Assembly: GCA_902580765.1 (NCBI GenBank)
Contig: CACHLW010000006.1
Coordinates: forward strand, 1 to 64,000
From: an uncultured Alphaproteobacteria bacterium
Lineage (GTDB): Bacteria; Pseudomonadota; Alphaproteobacteria; HIMB59; GCA-002718135
Reading direction: 5' to 3'
DNA: 64,000 bases
This document shows, one piece after another, positions 48,002 to 58,779 of the stretch. The notes under the pieces are model-generated. The model was not told the origin of the DNA and searched no databases. It saw only the letters and a program-made list of their open reading frames with translations. Made by a program: the position numbers and the translations under genes. How positions within the stretch are numbered: position 1 is the first letter of the stretch; each line of letters starts with the position of its first letter.

Positions 48002-49261
48002 ATGAAAAATAAAAACTACGTAATCAATCTAGGTTGTAGATTGAATATTTATGAAGGTGAAATTATCAAAAACCATCTTAAAACAAATAATTTAAATAAT
48101 GTTACAGTCATAAACTCATGTGCAGTAACTGAAGAAGCTGAGAAAAAAGTTTCTTATGAAATTAGAAAGGCTAAAAAAAATTTTCCTAATAATAAAATAG
48201 TAGTTACAGGATGTGCGGCTCAAATCAATCCATTAAAATATAAAGATTTAAAAGAAGTAGACTCAGTAATTGGGAACACAGAAAAATTAGAAACTTTAAC
48301 ATGGAAAAATATCGATCAGTCTAAAAATCTTAAAGTAGGAAATATACTAGAAGAAAGTAAGACAGTACCTAATTCAATTGAAAAATTTGAAGGAAAATCA
48401 AGAGCTTATATTGAAATACAACAAGGTTGTAACCATCGTTGTACTTTTTGTATCATTCCATTTGGCAGAGGCAATAATAGAAGTGTACCTGCTGGAGAAA
48501 TAGTAAATAAAATAAAAAAAATTGTTAGCAATGGATATAATGAAGTAGTATTAACAGGAGTAGATATAACTGATTATGGAAAAGATCTTCCCGCAAAACC
48601 TACTTTTTCTAACTTAATTAAAAGAATTCTAAAATTAGTGCCTGAATTAAAACAACTGCGTTTGTCTTCAATTGACTGCGCTGAAATAGACAAAGATTTT
48701 TGGGATGTTTTAAAGGACAAAAGATTGATGCCTCATTTTCATATAAGTTTGCAAGCTGGAAACAATTTAATTTTAAAAAGAATGAAAAGAAGACATTCAA
48801 GGGAAATGGCAATTAATTTTTGTAAAAAAGTTTTATCAATTAGGAAAGATGCAACATTTGGTGCTGATATAATTGCCGGTTTTCCGACAGAGACAGAAAC
48901 AATGTTTCAAGATTCAATTAAGCTAGTTGATGAGTGTAATTTAACTCATCTTCATATTTTTCCATATTCACCAAGAGAAAATACTCCAGCATCTAGAATG
49001 CCTCAAGTTCAAAAAAATATTATCAAAGATAGAGCAAGAAGACTTAGAGAAATAGGCATGGAAAAATTAAAACAACATTTAAAAAAAAATATTGGAAAGA
49101 AGGAAAAAATTTTAATTGAAAGTAGAAAAGAAAATTTTTCAATTGGAAAAGATCAGCATTTTTTAAAAGTAAAACTTGAAGAAGAGTTTAAAGAGGGGAA
49201 TATAATTTCCTGTATATACACAGGCGTAGAAAATGATACGTTATTAGCAAGAATAGCATGA
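48002..49261 (+). CDS. mtaB: tRNA t6A methylthiotransferase MtaB
   Basis: NLGCRLNIYEGE...EIQQGCNHRCTFCIIPFGRGNNRS radical SAM CxxxCxxC. Confidence 0.93.
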   Translation: MKNKNYVINLGCRLNIYEGEIIKNHLKTNNLNNVTVINSCAVTEEAEKKVSYEIRKAKKNFPNNKIVVTGCAAQINPLKYKDLKEVDSVIGNTEKLETLTWKNIDQSKNLKVGNILEESKTVPNSIEKFEGKSRAYIEIQQGCNHRCTFCIIPFGRGNNRSVPAGEIVNKIKKIVSNGYNEVVLTGVDITDYGKDLPAKPTFSNLIKRILKLVPELKQLRLSSIDCAEIDKDFWDVLKDKRLMPHFHISLQAGNNLILKRMKRRHSREMAINFCKKVLSIRKDATFGADIIAGFPTETETMFQDSIKLVDECNLTHLHIFPYSPRENTPASRMPQVQKNIIKDRARRLREIGMEKLKQHLKKNIGKKEKILIESRKENFSIGKDQHFLKVKLEEEFKEGNIISCIYTGVENDTLLARIA

Positions 49262-50178
49262 GCTTGTTCTCAATATTTAAAGATAAGTTAAGTAAAACTT
49301 CAAATATACTTTCTTTTAATATTTTAGAGATTTTAAAAAACAAAAAAATAGACGATTTGACTTTAGAAGAATTAGAGAATGTTCTTATTTCATCTGATAT
49401 TAGTTTGGATGTTGTAAATCAGCTAATAGATTCTATAAAAAAAATAAAAATTTCAAATGATGATGGAATAAAAAATGTATTAGAAATCTTAGCTCAAAAT
49501 ATAGAAAGTATATTACTTCCAAGAGAACATATTTTGATAAATGAAAAAAATGATGAAAAAAAAATATTAATATTTGTTGGAGTAAACGGAAGTGGAAAGA
49601 CAACCACTATTGGTAAAATTGCAAATAAAATTTTATCAAATAAAAAAATTCTGATAGCAGCTTGTGATACATTTAGGGCAGCAGCTGTTGAGCAGTTGGA
49701 AAATTGGGCGAAAAAAAATAATAATGGTTTTATCGCTGGAAAAAGTAATCAAGACCCAGCAAGTGTAGCGTATCAGGCAGCTGAAGAATTTGGAAAAGAA
49801 AATTATGATTTTTTACTTATAGATACTGCTGGAAGATTATCAAATAATACTAACCTCATTAATCAGCTAATTAAATTGAAGAATGTTATATCAAAAGCTA
49901 ATTCCTCTTTTAATATTGAAACTGTGTTAGTTTTAGATGGAACAAATGGTTCGAACATGATTAAGCAAGTGGAAATCTTTGGAAATGAACTTAATGTATC
50001 AAGTCTTATAATAACTAAATTGGATGGAACAGCAAAAGGCGGAGCATTAATTTCAATTGCAAATAAATTTGAAATCCCTATAAGTTATGTTGGTCTTGGA
50101 GAAAGTATTGAGGACCTTGTAACTTTTAATTCTCAAAACTTTGCTAGGTCTATTTTAAATCTTGAAGAACAAAAATGA
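49258..50178 (+). CDS. ftsY: SRP receptor FtsY
   Basis: IFVGVNGSGKTTTIGKIANK...AACDTFRAAAVEQLENWA...ITKLDGTAKGGALI. Confidence 0.96.
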   Translation: MSLFSIFKDKLSKTSNILSFNILEILKNKKIDDLTLEELENVLISSDISLDVVNQLIDSIKKIKISNDDGIKNVLEILAQNIESILLPREHILINEKNDEKKILIFVGVNGSGKTTTIGKIANKILSNKKILIAACDTFRAAAVEQLENWAKKNNNGFIAGKSNQDPASVAYQAAEEFGKENYDFLLIDTAGRLSNNTNLINQLIKLKNVISKANSSFNIETVLVLDGTNGSNMIKQVEIFGNELNVSSLIITKLDGTAKGGALISIANKFEIPISYVGLGESIEDLVTFNSQNFARSILNLEEQK

Positions 50179-50714
50179 AATCAGTTTATAAATTATTAAT
50201 TGATATAGGACCGCTTGCTGTATTCTTTATTTTTTATACAAGAAGTGGTCTTCAAGAAGCAATACTTCCTCTTATGATTGCTACTGTAATTTCAGTAATC
50301 ATTTCATATATACTTGAGAAAAAAATACCAATTATGCCAACTCTTGGGGCTGCGATTGTATTAATATTTGGAGGTTTAACAATTTATTTTGACAATGAAA
50401 TTTTTATAAAAATGAAACCAACAATAATAAATATGGTCTTCGCATTAATTTTATATGGAGGAGTGATTGTTAAAAAACCTCTTTTAAAATATCTTTTGGG
50501 TGCTGCGCTTAAACTAGAAGAAGATGGATGGAGAATATTAACTCAAAGGTGGATTGCTTTTTTTGTTGCACTTGCTGTTTTAAATGAAATTGTTTGGAGA
50601 ACTCAAAGTACTGATGTTTGGGTAAATTTTAAAGTTTTTGGTATCTTGCCAATTACGTTTATTTTTACGATGACACAATTCCCTTTAATTAAAAAATATC
50701 AAATTGAAGATTAA
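50175..50714 (+). CDS. yciB: Septation protein A family membrane protein
   Basis: LLIDIGPLAVFFIFYTRSGLQEAILPLMIATV...DGWRILTQRWIAFFVALAVLNEIVWR. Confidence 0.93.
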   Translation: MKSVYKLLIDIGPLAVFFIFYTRSGLQEAILPLMIATVISVIISYILEKKIPIMPTLGAAIVLIFGGLTIYFDNEIFIKMKPTIINMVFALILYGGVIVKKPLLKYLLGAALKLEEDGWRILTQRWIAFFVALAVLNEIVWRTQSTDVWVNFKVFGILPITFIFTMTQFPLIKKYQIED

Positions 50715-50715
50715 G

Positions 50716-51912
50716 TTAAAAATTGTTTTCTCTTAATGCTATAAATCCTGGTGATTTATTTCCCTCTAGCCACTCTAAAAATGCACCCCCAGCTGTAGAT
50801 AAATATTTAAATGCATCATTGGCTTTAGCTTTTTTTATTGCTGCAAGTGTATCTCCTCCTCCTGCTAGAGCATCTAATTGAGATTTACTTGAATAATTTT
50901 GTATAATATTTGCAATTGAAATTGTACTTTTATCAAATGGACTATACTCAAATGCGCCTAAAGGCCCATTCCATAAAATTGATTTAGATTTTAATATTTC
51001 ATCTGAAATTAGTTTTGTTGTTTGTTCACCAACATCTAATATCATTTGGTTATTTGGAATATTATTGATTGAATAACTCTTAACATTTACTCTATCTTCT
51101 ATTGTTTTTGAGCAAACAGCATCAATTGGTAAAAGTATTTTGCAATTTTTTGATTCTGCTTTTTTTTGTATCTTTTTTGACAGTTCAATAAAATCATTTT
51201 CTACCAGAGAAGAGCCAACGTTATAATTATTTGATAGCAAAAAGGTATTAGCCATTGCACCACCAATCACTAAAGAGTCAAAAATTTCAACTATATTTTC
51301 TAAAACTTTTATTTTTGTTGAAACCTTTGAACCACCTATAATTGCTAAATTTGGTTTATTTGAATTTTCTAAAAATTTATCTAAATTTTCAATTTCTTTT
51401 GAGAAACTTAATCCAGCATATGAAGGTAAGTATTTAGTAATACCTACTATAGATGCATGATTACGATGAGATGCAGAAAACGCGTCATTAATATATATGT
51501 CAAAACTAGAAGCTAATACTTTTGAAAAATTAAGATCATTTTTTTCTTCTTCAGCATTAAAACGAATATTTTCTAATAGACAAATTTCTCCCATGTTCAT
51601 TTCAGCAATTTTTGTCTCAATTATTTTTTTTTCACAGTTAGCTAAAAAATGAATTGTATTTAAATTTAAAAATTTTTTTAATTCTGAACATAAAAACTCA
51701 ATGGAATATGTTTTATTAACTTGACCTTTAGGTCTGCCAAAATGAGCAATTAAGAATATCTTATTTTTATTTTTAATTAGTTTTTCTAATGTTGGTAAAA
51801 TAGCATGAATTCTTGAATGATCTGTAATTTTCCCTTCCAAAACTGGTACGTTTAAATCAACTCGAACAATTATTTTTTTATTTTTACAGTCTAGATCTCT
51901 TAATTCTTTCAT
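50716..51912 (-). CDS. pgk: Phosphoglycerate kinase
   Basis: KIIVRVDLNVPVLEGKITDHSRI...IAHFGRPKG...DAFSASHRNHASI. Confidence 0.98.
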   Translation of the reverse strand: MKELRDLDCKNKKIIVRVDLNVPVLEGKITDHSRIHAILPTLEKLIKNKNKIFLIAHFGRPKGQVNKTYSIEFLCSELKKFLNLNTIHFLANCEKKIIETKIAEMNMGEICLLENIRFNAEEEKNDLNFSKVLASSFDIYINDAFSASHRNHASIVGITKYLPSYAGLSFSKEIENLDKFLENSNKPNLAIIGGSKVSTKIKVLENIVEIFDSLVIGGAMANTFLLSNNYNVGSSLVENDFIELSKKIQKKAESKNCKILLPIDAVCSKTIEDRVNVKSYSINNIPNNQMILDVGEQTTKLISDEILKSKSILWNGPLGAFEYSPFDKSTISIANIIQNYSSKSQLDALAGGGDTLAAIKKAKANDAFKYLSTAGGAFLEWLEGNKSPGFIALRENNF

Positions 51913-52050
51913 TTCTATTCACATGTATATAAAAAAAATGCTGGAATTCATTGATTTTTTTTAAAAATTTGCAGTTTTATCTTTTTTAATACATATATTT
52001 AGTATATTAAACCTTTTTTAAGCTACTAAATGTAGTAATGGAGTTTGATT

Positions 52051-52521
52051 ATGCCTTGGGATGATAATAACGTAGCAAAACTTAGAGATTTATGGGACCA
52101 AGGTCTACCAACAGCTCAAATTGGAAAATTGTTAGGTTTCACCAAAAACGCAGTGGTTGGAAAAGCTCATAGAATTGGACTCGAGAGAAGACCATCACCT
52201 ATAAGAAGAACAGCTGTTAAGCCTGATCGAAAAAAAGCTAGATCTCCAGTAATGCCAAAATTAAATTTTGAAAGCACCAAAGAACCAGAGGCTGTTTCTA
52301 CAGAGCCTGCTGTTTTCCAACCGGTTGTTAAAAATATATTCACTGCAGCTCCAAAGAGAGGTTGTGAATGGCCTGAAGGTCATCCTGATGAAGCTGACTT
52401 TCGTTTTTGTGGTAAAGATAGATTTGAAGATAAGCCTTATTGTTTAGATCATTGTGCTGTTGCATATGTTGTTCCTGAAAAAGAGGAAAACGAAAAGACA
52501 GAATTAAATAATACGATTTAA
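52051..52521 (+). CDS. gcrA: GcrA cell-cycle regulator
   Basis: PWDDNNVAKLRDLWDQGLPTAQIGKLLG-FTKNAVVGKAHRIGL; C-terminal CEWPEGHPDEADFRFCG and YCLDHC. Confidence 0.95.
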   Translation: MPWDDNNVAKLRDLWDQGLPTAQIGKLLGFTKNAVVGKAHRIGLERRPSPIRRTAVKPDRKKARSPVMPKLNFESTKEPEAVSTEPAVFQPVVKNIFTAAPKRGCEWPEGHPDEADFRFCGKDRFEDKPYCLDHCAVAYVVPEKEENEKTELNNTI

Positions 52522-52568
52522 TAATAAATATTCTAGAAATAAAGATTCTTCCTGTTATCTAATAAAAT

Positions 52569-53822
52569 ATGAAAGATGAGAGAATTAATTCTGTATTTAC
52601 TCCTATTTTAATTGGAGGAAGTTTAATTCTTTTAATAAGTTTTGCAATTCGTTCTACATTTGGCCTATTTCAAATTCCTATTGCTTCTGATTTTTTATGG
52701 AACCGTTCAGAATTTTCTCTTGCCATTGCTATTCAAAATTTAGCTTGGGGTGTAGGCACTCCACTATTTAGTGCTTTTGCCGAAAAATATGGTGATAGAA
52801 AAGCCATAGCGCTAGGCTTAATTCTTTATGCAATTGGAATTTTTATAAGTAGCACTGCTACTACTCCAGAGGCGCATCAAACCTTAAACCTACTAATTGG
52901 TTTTGGAATAGCTGGTAGTGGTTTTGGTCCAATTTTGGCAGTAGTTGGAAGAGCTACATCTCCAGAAAAAAGATCTTTGGCACTAGGTATTACAACTGCT
53001 GCGGGATCGGCTGGACAAGTGGTTGGTCCACCACTTGCTTCTATTCTATTATCATTTTTGCCTTGGTCTTCAGTATTTGAAATCTTTTCAATTATATTAT
53101 TAATAACACTGATTCTTGTTCCAATTTTAAAAACAGAATTATCAAATACTAATATTAATAGTGAAAATGAAAAAATTACTGATGCTGTATTTGTTGCATT
53201 AAAAGATCCAACGTATTCAATGTTGTTCTTTGGTTTTTTTTCTTGCGGCTTTCAGTTAGCATTTATCACTGCACATTTTCCTGCATTTATTGTTGAATCT
53301 AGTGGTCCAATTATAGAAGGAAGCTTAATAAGTTTAATTTGTAATTCTGTAGAAGGTTTAGGAGCATTATCTATGGCTCTTATAGGATTGTTTAATATAA
53401 TTGGTTGTTTAATTGCTGGAGCCTTAGGAAAGGGACATTATAAGAAATATCTTTTATCTTTAATTTACACTGGAAGGACTATTGCGGCAATTTTATTTAT
53501 CTTACTACCTATTACACCAACTTCTATAGCTATATTTTCAATAGTTATGGGTGCTTTATGGTTAGCAACAGTTCCTTTAACTTCTGGAATTATAGGCCAT
53601 ATTTATGGATTAAAATTTATGGGCACATTATATGGCATTGTGTTTTTTTCTCATCAGCTAGGATCTTTTGTAGGTGTTTGGTTAGGTGGTCTATTTTATG
53701 ATATCTATGGAAGTTATGATATTGTATGGTGGGTTGGTATAGGAGTTGGTGCTTTTTCTGCAATAATCCATTTACCAATTAGAGAAAAACCATTATCTAA
53801 TACAAATATACAAACAGCGTAA
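52569..53822 (+). CDS. MFS transporter
   Basis: About 12 hydrophobic segments; AIRSTFGLFQIPIASDFLWNRSEFSLAIAIQNLAWG; AEKYGDRKA loop. Confidence 0.88.
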   Translation: MKDERINSVFTPILIGGSLILLISFAIRSTFGLFQIPIASDFLWNRSEFSLAIAIQNLAWGVGTPLFSAFAEKYGDRKAIALGLILYAIGIFISSTATTPEAHQTLNLLIGFGIAGSGFGPILAVVGRATSPEKRSLALGITTAAGSAGQVVGPPLASILLSFLPWSSVFEIFSIILLITLILVPILKTELSNTNINSENEKITDAVFVALKDPTYSMLFFGFFSCGFQLAFITAHFPAFIVESSGPIIEGSLISLICNSVEGLGALSMALIGLFNIIGCLIAGALGKGHYKKYLLSLIYTGRTIAAILFILLPITPTSIAIFSIVMGALWLATVPLTSGIIGHIYGLKFMGTLYGIVFFSHQLGSFVGVWLGGLFYDIYGSYDIVWWVGIGVGAFSAIIHLPIREKPLSNTNIQTA

Positions 53823-53826
53823 TTTT

Positions 53827-53949
53827 ATGGATGAAAAAAAAATTATACGAAACTTAGTTATAGTAATTTTTTTCTTAGTTATTATTTATTCATTAGCTAG
53901 AGTTGGTGTTGGTTTAGATCTTAGCTTTGGACCTTATTTAAAAAAATAG
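53827..53949 (+). CDS. Small hypothetical single-TM protein, 40 aa
   Basis: Not in ORF track: MDEKKIIRNLVIVIFFLVIIYSLARVGVGLDLSFGPYLKK; 4 nt after the MFS stop. Confidence 0.5.
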   Translation: MDEKKIIRNLVIVIFFLVIIYSLARVGVGLDLSFGPYLKK

Positions 53950-53954
53950 AAAAA

Positions 53955-55193
53955 CTAGTTACACCATTCTCCCTGTTTAAATATTGGCGTAACAGCGCCA
54001 TCCTTATCAACACCATCTACATCAATTTTGCCTGAGCCAATCATCCAATCTATGTGTATCATGCTTGAGTTACCACCTCTTTCACTGATTTCTTCTTTTG
54101 ATAAGTCTTTTTTGGATTTAAAACATTTTGAATAACATTGTCCTAAAGCAACATGAGAAGCAGCATTTTCATCAAATAGAGTGTTATAAAAAGTTATTCC
54201 TAATTGCGAAATAGGTGAACTATTAGGGACTAAGGCTACTTCACCAAGTCTTCTTGAGCCTTCATCTGAATCAAGAACTTTTAATAAAACATCTTGTCCT
54301 TTAGAGGATTTTGCATCAACAATTTTACCATCTTCAAAGCGAACATTAATATCTTCAATTAGGGTTCCTTGATAAGAAAGAGGTTTAGTCGAGCAGACCT
54401 CACCACTTACACGAGCAGCGTGTGGAGTTGTGAATACTTCTTCAGATGGGATATTTGGATTACAAACAATACCATTCTGTGCCTCTGATGCGCCTCCCAT
54501 CCACTCATGATCGTCAGCTAACCCTACTGTTAAAGATGTTCCAGGACCAGAGTATTTTAACGAATGAAAATTTTTAGCGTTTAACCAATCTGTTTTATCT
54601 CTTAAATTTTTATTATGCTTGTCCCATTCACTTACAGGATCATCATTACTAACTCTTGATGCATGAAAAATTGCATCTCCTAATTTTTTAATTGCTTCAC
54701 TATCATCAAGATCTGGGAAGACTCTTTTTGCCCATGCTTTTCCGGGCCATGAAATTATATTCCAGTTAATTTTAAATTCAGTAATTCTTTCTCTAGCTGG
54801 TTTGTATGCAACAGCATTAGCTTTATTTGCACGAGAAACTTTATCAGGATCAATTTCAGATAATAGCATGGGATCATCACCAGCAATAGCCATTCTAGCT
54901 GTATTGTTATCAAAAGCTTCACCCATACCATTATAAAGCCAATTTGCTGCAACATTAAAAGATTCATCATTTCCATACTTAAATCGAGATAATGTAATAT
55001 CAGAATCATTGAAGAGTGGAGTCACAAGTCCAGCCCCTTCTTTATAAGCATATTCAACTATTTTTCTAACCAAAGGTAAAGACTCTAACGGTGCTGTTAT
55101 TAAAAGGTTTTGACCTTTTTGAAGTGCAACACCTCTTTTAATGGATAAATGTGCAAGTTTATCAATTTTTTTTGGATCTACATCATAAAACAT
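53955..55193 (-). CDS. Aminopeptidase, M29 family
   Basis: GVALQKGQNLLITAPLESLPLVRKIVEYAYKEGA...MIHIDWMIGSGKIDVDGV. Confidence 0.9.
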   Translation of the reverse strand: MFYDVDPKKIDKLAHLSIKRGVALQKGQNLLITAPLESLPLVRKIVEYAYKEGAGLVTPLFNDSDITLSRFKYGNDESFNVAANWLYNGMGEAFDNNTARMAIAGDDPMLLSEIDPDKVSRANKANAVAYKPARERITEFKINWNIISWPGKAWAKRVFPDLDDSEAIKKLGDAIFHASRVSNDDPVSEWDKHNKNLRDKTDWLNAKNFHSLKYSGPGTSLTVGLADDHEWMGGASEAQNGIVCNPNIPSEEVFTTPHAARVSGEVCSTKPLSYQGTLIEDINVRFEDGKIVDAKSSKGQDVLLKVLDSDEGSRRLGEVALVPNSSPISQLGITFYNTLFDENAASHVALGQCYSKCFKSKKDLSKEEISERGGNSSMIHIDWMIGSGKIDVDGVDKDGAVTPIFKQGEWCN

Positions 55194-55376
55194 TAATTAT
55201 ATAATTAGTTTTTATATTCTAAAAAGTCTAGAGATTTTAACTTTAAAATTTATCTTTAATAATTTAAAGAAAAAGAACTTAAATATTTCAAATTGTTTAA
55301 TAAAATCTTTCCACAAAGTCTTGTTTTTTTTCAGATATAAAAATATCAAATCTAGGCAAAAATAGTAAACTAAACT

Positions 55377-57293
55377 ATGGATTATGCGCTTTTAGATAAA
55401 ATTAATTTTCCATCTGACTTAAGAGAATTTAAAAAGAAAGATCTAAAGCAAATCTCAGAAGAATTAAGAGCTAAAACAATTGAGACTGTTTCAAAAACTG
55501 GTGGTCATCTAGGTGCTGGATTAGGTGTTGTTGAACTAACTGTGGCAATCCACTATGTCTTTAACACTCCACATGATAAATTAATCTGGGATGTAGGACA
55601 TCAAGCGTATCCTCATAAAATCATTACAGGGAGAAAAAAAAATATAGATACACTTAGAAAGAAAGATGGTGTTTATGGTTTTGTAAGAAGGTCAGAAAGT
55701 GAATATGATCCCTTTGGCACAGCCCATAGTTCAACAGCAGTTTCAGCAGGCTTAGGAATTAAAGCTGCAAAAGATATAAATAAAGACAACTCAAAAGTTA
55801 TATGTGTTGTTGGTGATGGTGCCTTAAGTGCAGGTTTAGCATATGAAGGATTAAACAACGCAGGAGCACAAAAAAAAGGGTTAATTGTTATTTTAAATGA
55901 TAACAAAATGTCAATAGACAAACCAGTTGGTGCTATGAGTACATATCTAACTAGATTGCTTTCATCTAAATCTTACTCAAGCTTAAGAAATATTATTAAA
56001 AAAATTTCTAAAACATTACCATCAAATCTTTCAAGGACTCTTTATAGAACAGAAGAATATTCTAAAGGGCTTATCTCCGGAGGTACTTTATTTGAGGAAT
56101 TGGGGTTTTATTATCTTGGCCCAATAGATGGTCACAATATAGACGATATGGTGTCAGTTCTTGAAAACATTAGAGATAATAAATTTGATAAACCAGTCTT
56201 TCTTCATTGTATAACTAAAAAAGGTAAAGGTTATATTCCTGCTGAAAAGTCAGAGGATAAATTTCATGGTGTAGAAAAGTTTGATATTAATACAGGTAAC
56301 TCAGTTAAAAAAACAAATCTAAAATCTTACTCAAATGTCTTTGGAGAAAAACTAACAAAACTTGCTGAAAATGACGAAAAAATTGTGGCAATAACAGCTG
56401 CTATGATGTCTGGGACAGGGTTAAAATTATTCCAACAAAATTTTGAAAAAAGATTTTTTGATGTTGGTATTGCTGAACAACATGCTGTTACAATGGCAGC
56501 TGGGTTAGCTACTGAGGGTTTCAAACCATTTGTTGCAATTTATTCAACTTTTTTACAAAGAGCTTACGATCAAATAGTGCATGATGTAGCTATTCAAAAA
56601 TTACCTGTTAGATTTGCAATTGATAGAGCAGGATTAGTAGGATCAGATGGCCCTACTCATGCTGGTTCATTTGATATTACTTATTTAGCCACATTACCAA
56701 ATTTTATAGTTATGGCGCCTAGCAACCAAAGAGAGTTATCTAATATGATAGAGTTATCTTGCGAGATTAATGACACACCGTCTGCTTTTAGATTTCCAAG
56801 AGGAACAGGATCAGAGGAACTATTTAATAATCAGCCTACAGATATCAGCATAGGTAGGGGATATATTCTTATTGAAGGTAATGATGTTGCAATCTTAAAT
56901 TTAGGAACAAGACTTGAAAAATGTATTGAAGCTAGTAAGTTTCTTAATCAAAATAATATTTATCCTACTATTGCAGATGCAAGATTTGCAAAACCATTAG
57001 ACACACAATTAATTGATGACTTATTAAATAATCATAAATATATTTTAACTATAGAAGAAGGTTCTATAGGTGGATTTTCATCTCATGTTTTACATTATGT
57101 TCATAATATAAGATCAAAAAAAGATAACGTAGTGATAAAAAATTTAATTTTTCCAGATCGTTTTGTTGAACATATGACACCGGATGAGCAATATCAAGAT
57201 ATTAAAATGGATACGGAATCAATAATCAGAGAAATTAATAATTTTTATGAAAACAATATTGTTGATATAAAGAATTTCAAGTCAAAAGTTTAA
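55377..57293 (+). CDS. dxs: 1-deoxy-D-xylulose-5-phosphate synthase
   Basis: GHLGAGLGVVELTVAIHYVFNTPHDKLIWDVGHQAYPHKIITGR...VGDGALSAGLAYEGLNNAG. Confidence 0.98.
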   Translation: MDYALLDKINFPSDLREFKKKDLKQISEELRAKTIETVSKTGGHLGAGLGVVELTVAIHYVFNTPHDKLIWDVGHQAYPHKIITGRKKNIDTLRKKDGVYGFVRRSESEYDPFGTAHSSTAVSAGLGIKAAKDINKDNSKVICVVGDGALSAGLAYEGLNNAGAQKKGLIVILNDNKMSIDKPVGAMSTYLTRLLSSKSYSSLRNIIKKISKTLPSNLSRTLYRTEEYSKGLISGGTLFEELGFYYLGPIDGHNIDDMVSVLENIRDNKFDKPVFLHCITKKGKGYIPAEKSEDKFHGVEKFDINTGNSVKKTNLKSYSNVFGEKLTKLAENDEKIVAITAAMMSGTGLKLFQQNFEKRFFDVGIAEQHAVTMAAGLATEGFKPFVAIYSTFLQRAYDQIVHDVAIQKLPVRFAIDRAGLVGSDGPTHAGSFDITYLATLPNFIVMAPSNQRELSNMIELSCEINDTPSAFRFPRGTGSEELFNNQPTDISIGRGYILIEGNDVAILNLGTRLEKCIEASKFLNQNNIYPTIADARFAKPLDTQLIDDLLNNHKYILTIEEGSIGGFSSHVLHYVHNIRSKKDNVVIKNLIFPDRFVEHMTPDEQYQDIKMDTESIIREINNFYENNIVDIKNFKSKV

Positions 57294-57324
57294 TTCTTAA
57301 AAAAAGTTTAATTGAAATTTAAAA

Positions 57325-58110
57325 ATGAAAAAAGTTAAAATTTTACACAAAAGTTTTTCTAAACCGATAAGCTGTTTGACTGCATACTCTCCATCAATTG
57401 CAAATATTTTAGATGGAAAGGTTGATTTAATACTAGTTGGAGACTCTATTGGTTCAACACTCTATGGGATGAAGAATACTCAAGGAGTTACTATGGATAT
57501 GATGAAAAATCATGGGGCAGCTGTAAATAAAACAATTAAGAAAAGTTTAAAAGTATTAGATATGCCTTATAAAACATATGATAATAAAATTGATGCATAT
57601 AAAAATGCTAAAATACTTTTAAATCGGTGTAAGCCTGATTTATTAAAGATAGAAATTAGTAAAAAAAAATTAGTTGTTTTAAAACACTTAGCAGATAAAA
57701 AAGTAAATGTTATTTCTCATATAGGAGTAACACCACAAAGTTATAAGAATTTTAATAAAATTAAAGTTTTAGGAAAAACTAATATAGAAAAACAAAATTT
57801 GTTAAAGTTAGCAAAAGAATCTGAAGTACTTGGAGCTAAAGCAGTATTGTTAGAGTGTGTTACAACCGAAACAGCTAAACTAATTACAGAAAATATTTCG
57901 ATACCTACAATAGGTATAGGCGCTTCAAAATATTGTGATGGTCAAATTTTGGTATTTGATGATTTGATAAATCTAACTACAAATGATAAAAAACCAAAAT
58001 TTGTAAAAAATTATTTTGATTTTAATAAAGTTGCAAGCAATGTAGTGAAGAAATATAATCGAGAAGTTAAGCTTAAAAAATTTCCTAGTAGTAAATTTAC
58101 TTACAATTAG
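57325..58110 (+). CDS. panB: 3-methyl-2-oxobutanoate hydroxymethyltransferase
   Basis: TAYSPSIANILDGKVDLILVGDSIGSTLYGMKNTQGVTMDMM...PTIGIGASKYCDGQILVFDDLI. Confidence 0.94.
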   Translation: MKKVKILHKSFSKPISCLTAYSPSIANILDGKVDLILVGDSIGSTLYGMKNTQGVTMDMMKNHGAAVNKTIKKSLKVLDMPYKTYDNKIDAYKNAKILLNRCKPDLLKIEISKKKLVVLKHLADKKVNVISHIGVTPQSYKNFNKIKVLGKTNIEKQNLLKLAKESEVLGAKAVLLECVTTETAKLITENISIPTIGIGASKYCDGQILVFDDLINLTTNDKKPKFVKNYFDFNKVASNVVKKYNREVKLKKFPSSKFTYN

Positions 58111-58739
58111 TCTAAATCTATAAAACTGTTATTATTATCTAAAAACTTAATTACACCAGAATTAATTTGATACCACAAACCAACTACATTCAATTTATTT
58201 TCATTAATTAATTTTTCTATAAAATCATATTCACGTAAATTTTTAATTGATTGTTTTATACTTTCCTGCTCAAAAAAAGTTATTTTTTCAGTTTCTGGAA
58301 AATTATTAGGGATATTATTGTAAGAATTTTTTAAACAACTTGTCCATTTATTTATGTATTCAAAATCACTTATATTTTTTTTATCAAAAAATGTTTTGTA
58401 AGAATACTCAACTCCACCACAATTTGAGTGGCCTAAAATAATTAAGTTTTGAATTTTTAAAACTTTTAATGCGTATTCTATAGCAGATAATGTTTGTATA
58501 TTTTGATCCTTATCATCTTTGGAAGGTACTATATTAGCGATATTTCTATGTATAAAATAATCTCCAACACTTCCACCAAATATCGTATTTTCAAGAATTC
58601 TAGAATCACAACAAGTAATAATCATTGCTATTGGTTTTTGTGCAGTTTTAGAAGCTTGTTCGTATATATCTTTGTAATCTTCAAAAGTATTCTTTTTCCA
58701 GAATTGATATCTTTCAATTAAAAATTTTGGTATTTCCAT
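58107..58739 (-). CDS. Beta-class carbonic anhydrase
   Basis: ITCCDSRILENTIFGGSVGDYFIHRNIANIVP, LGHSNCGGVEYS. Confidence 0.94.
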   Translation of the reverse strand: MEIPKFLIERYQFWKKNTFEDYKDIYEQASKTAQKPIAMIITCCDSRILENTIFGGSVGDYFIHRNIANIVPSKDDKDQNIQTLSAIEYALKVLKIQNLIILGHSNCGGVEYSYKTFFDKKNISDFEYINKWTSCLKNSYNNIPNNFPETEKITFFEQESIKQSIKNLREYDFIEKLINENKLNVVGLWYQINSGVIKFLDNNNSFIDLD

Positions 58740-58779
58740 AATGTTATTATTTTTAAAACTATTTATATAGCAAAATTAA

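Noticed and set aside
54755-55009. Minus-strand 84-aa ORF in another frame of the M29 aminopeptidase
   Set aside because: Leu/Met/Ile-rich out-of-frame reading of a clear CDS.
55194-55376. TPP or other riboswitch upstream of dxs
   Set aside because: Only AT-rich sequence; no TPP-box or other recognised aptamer motif.
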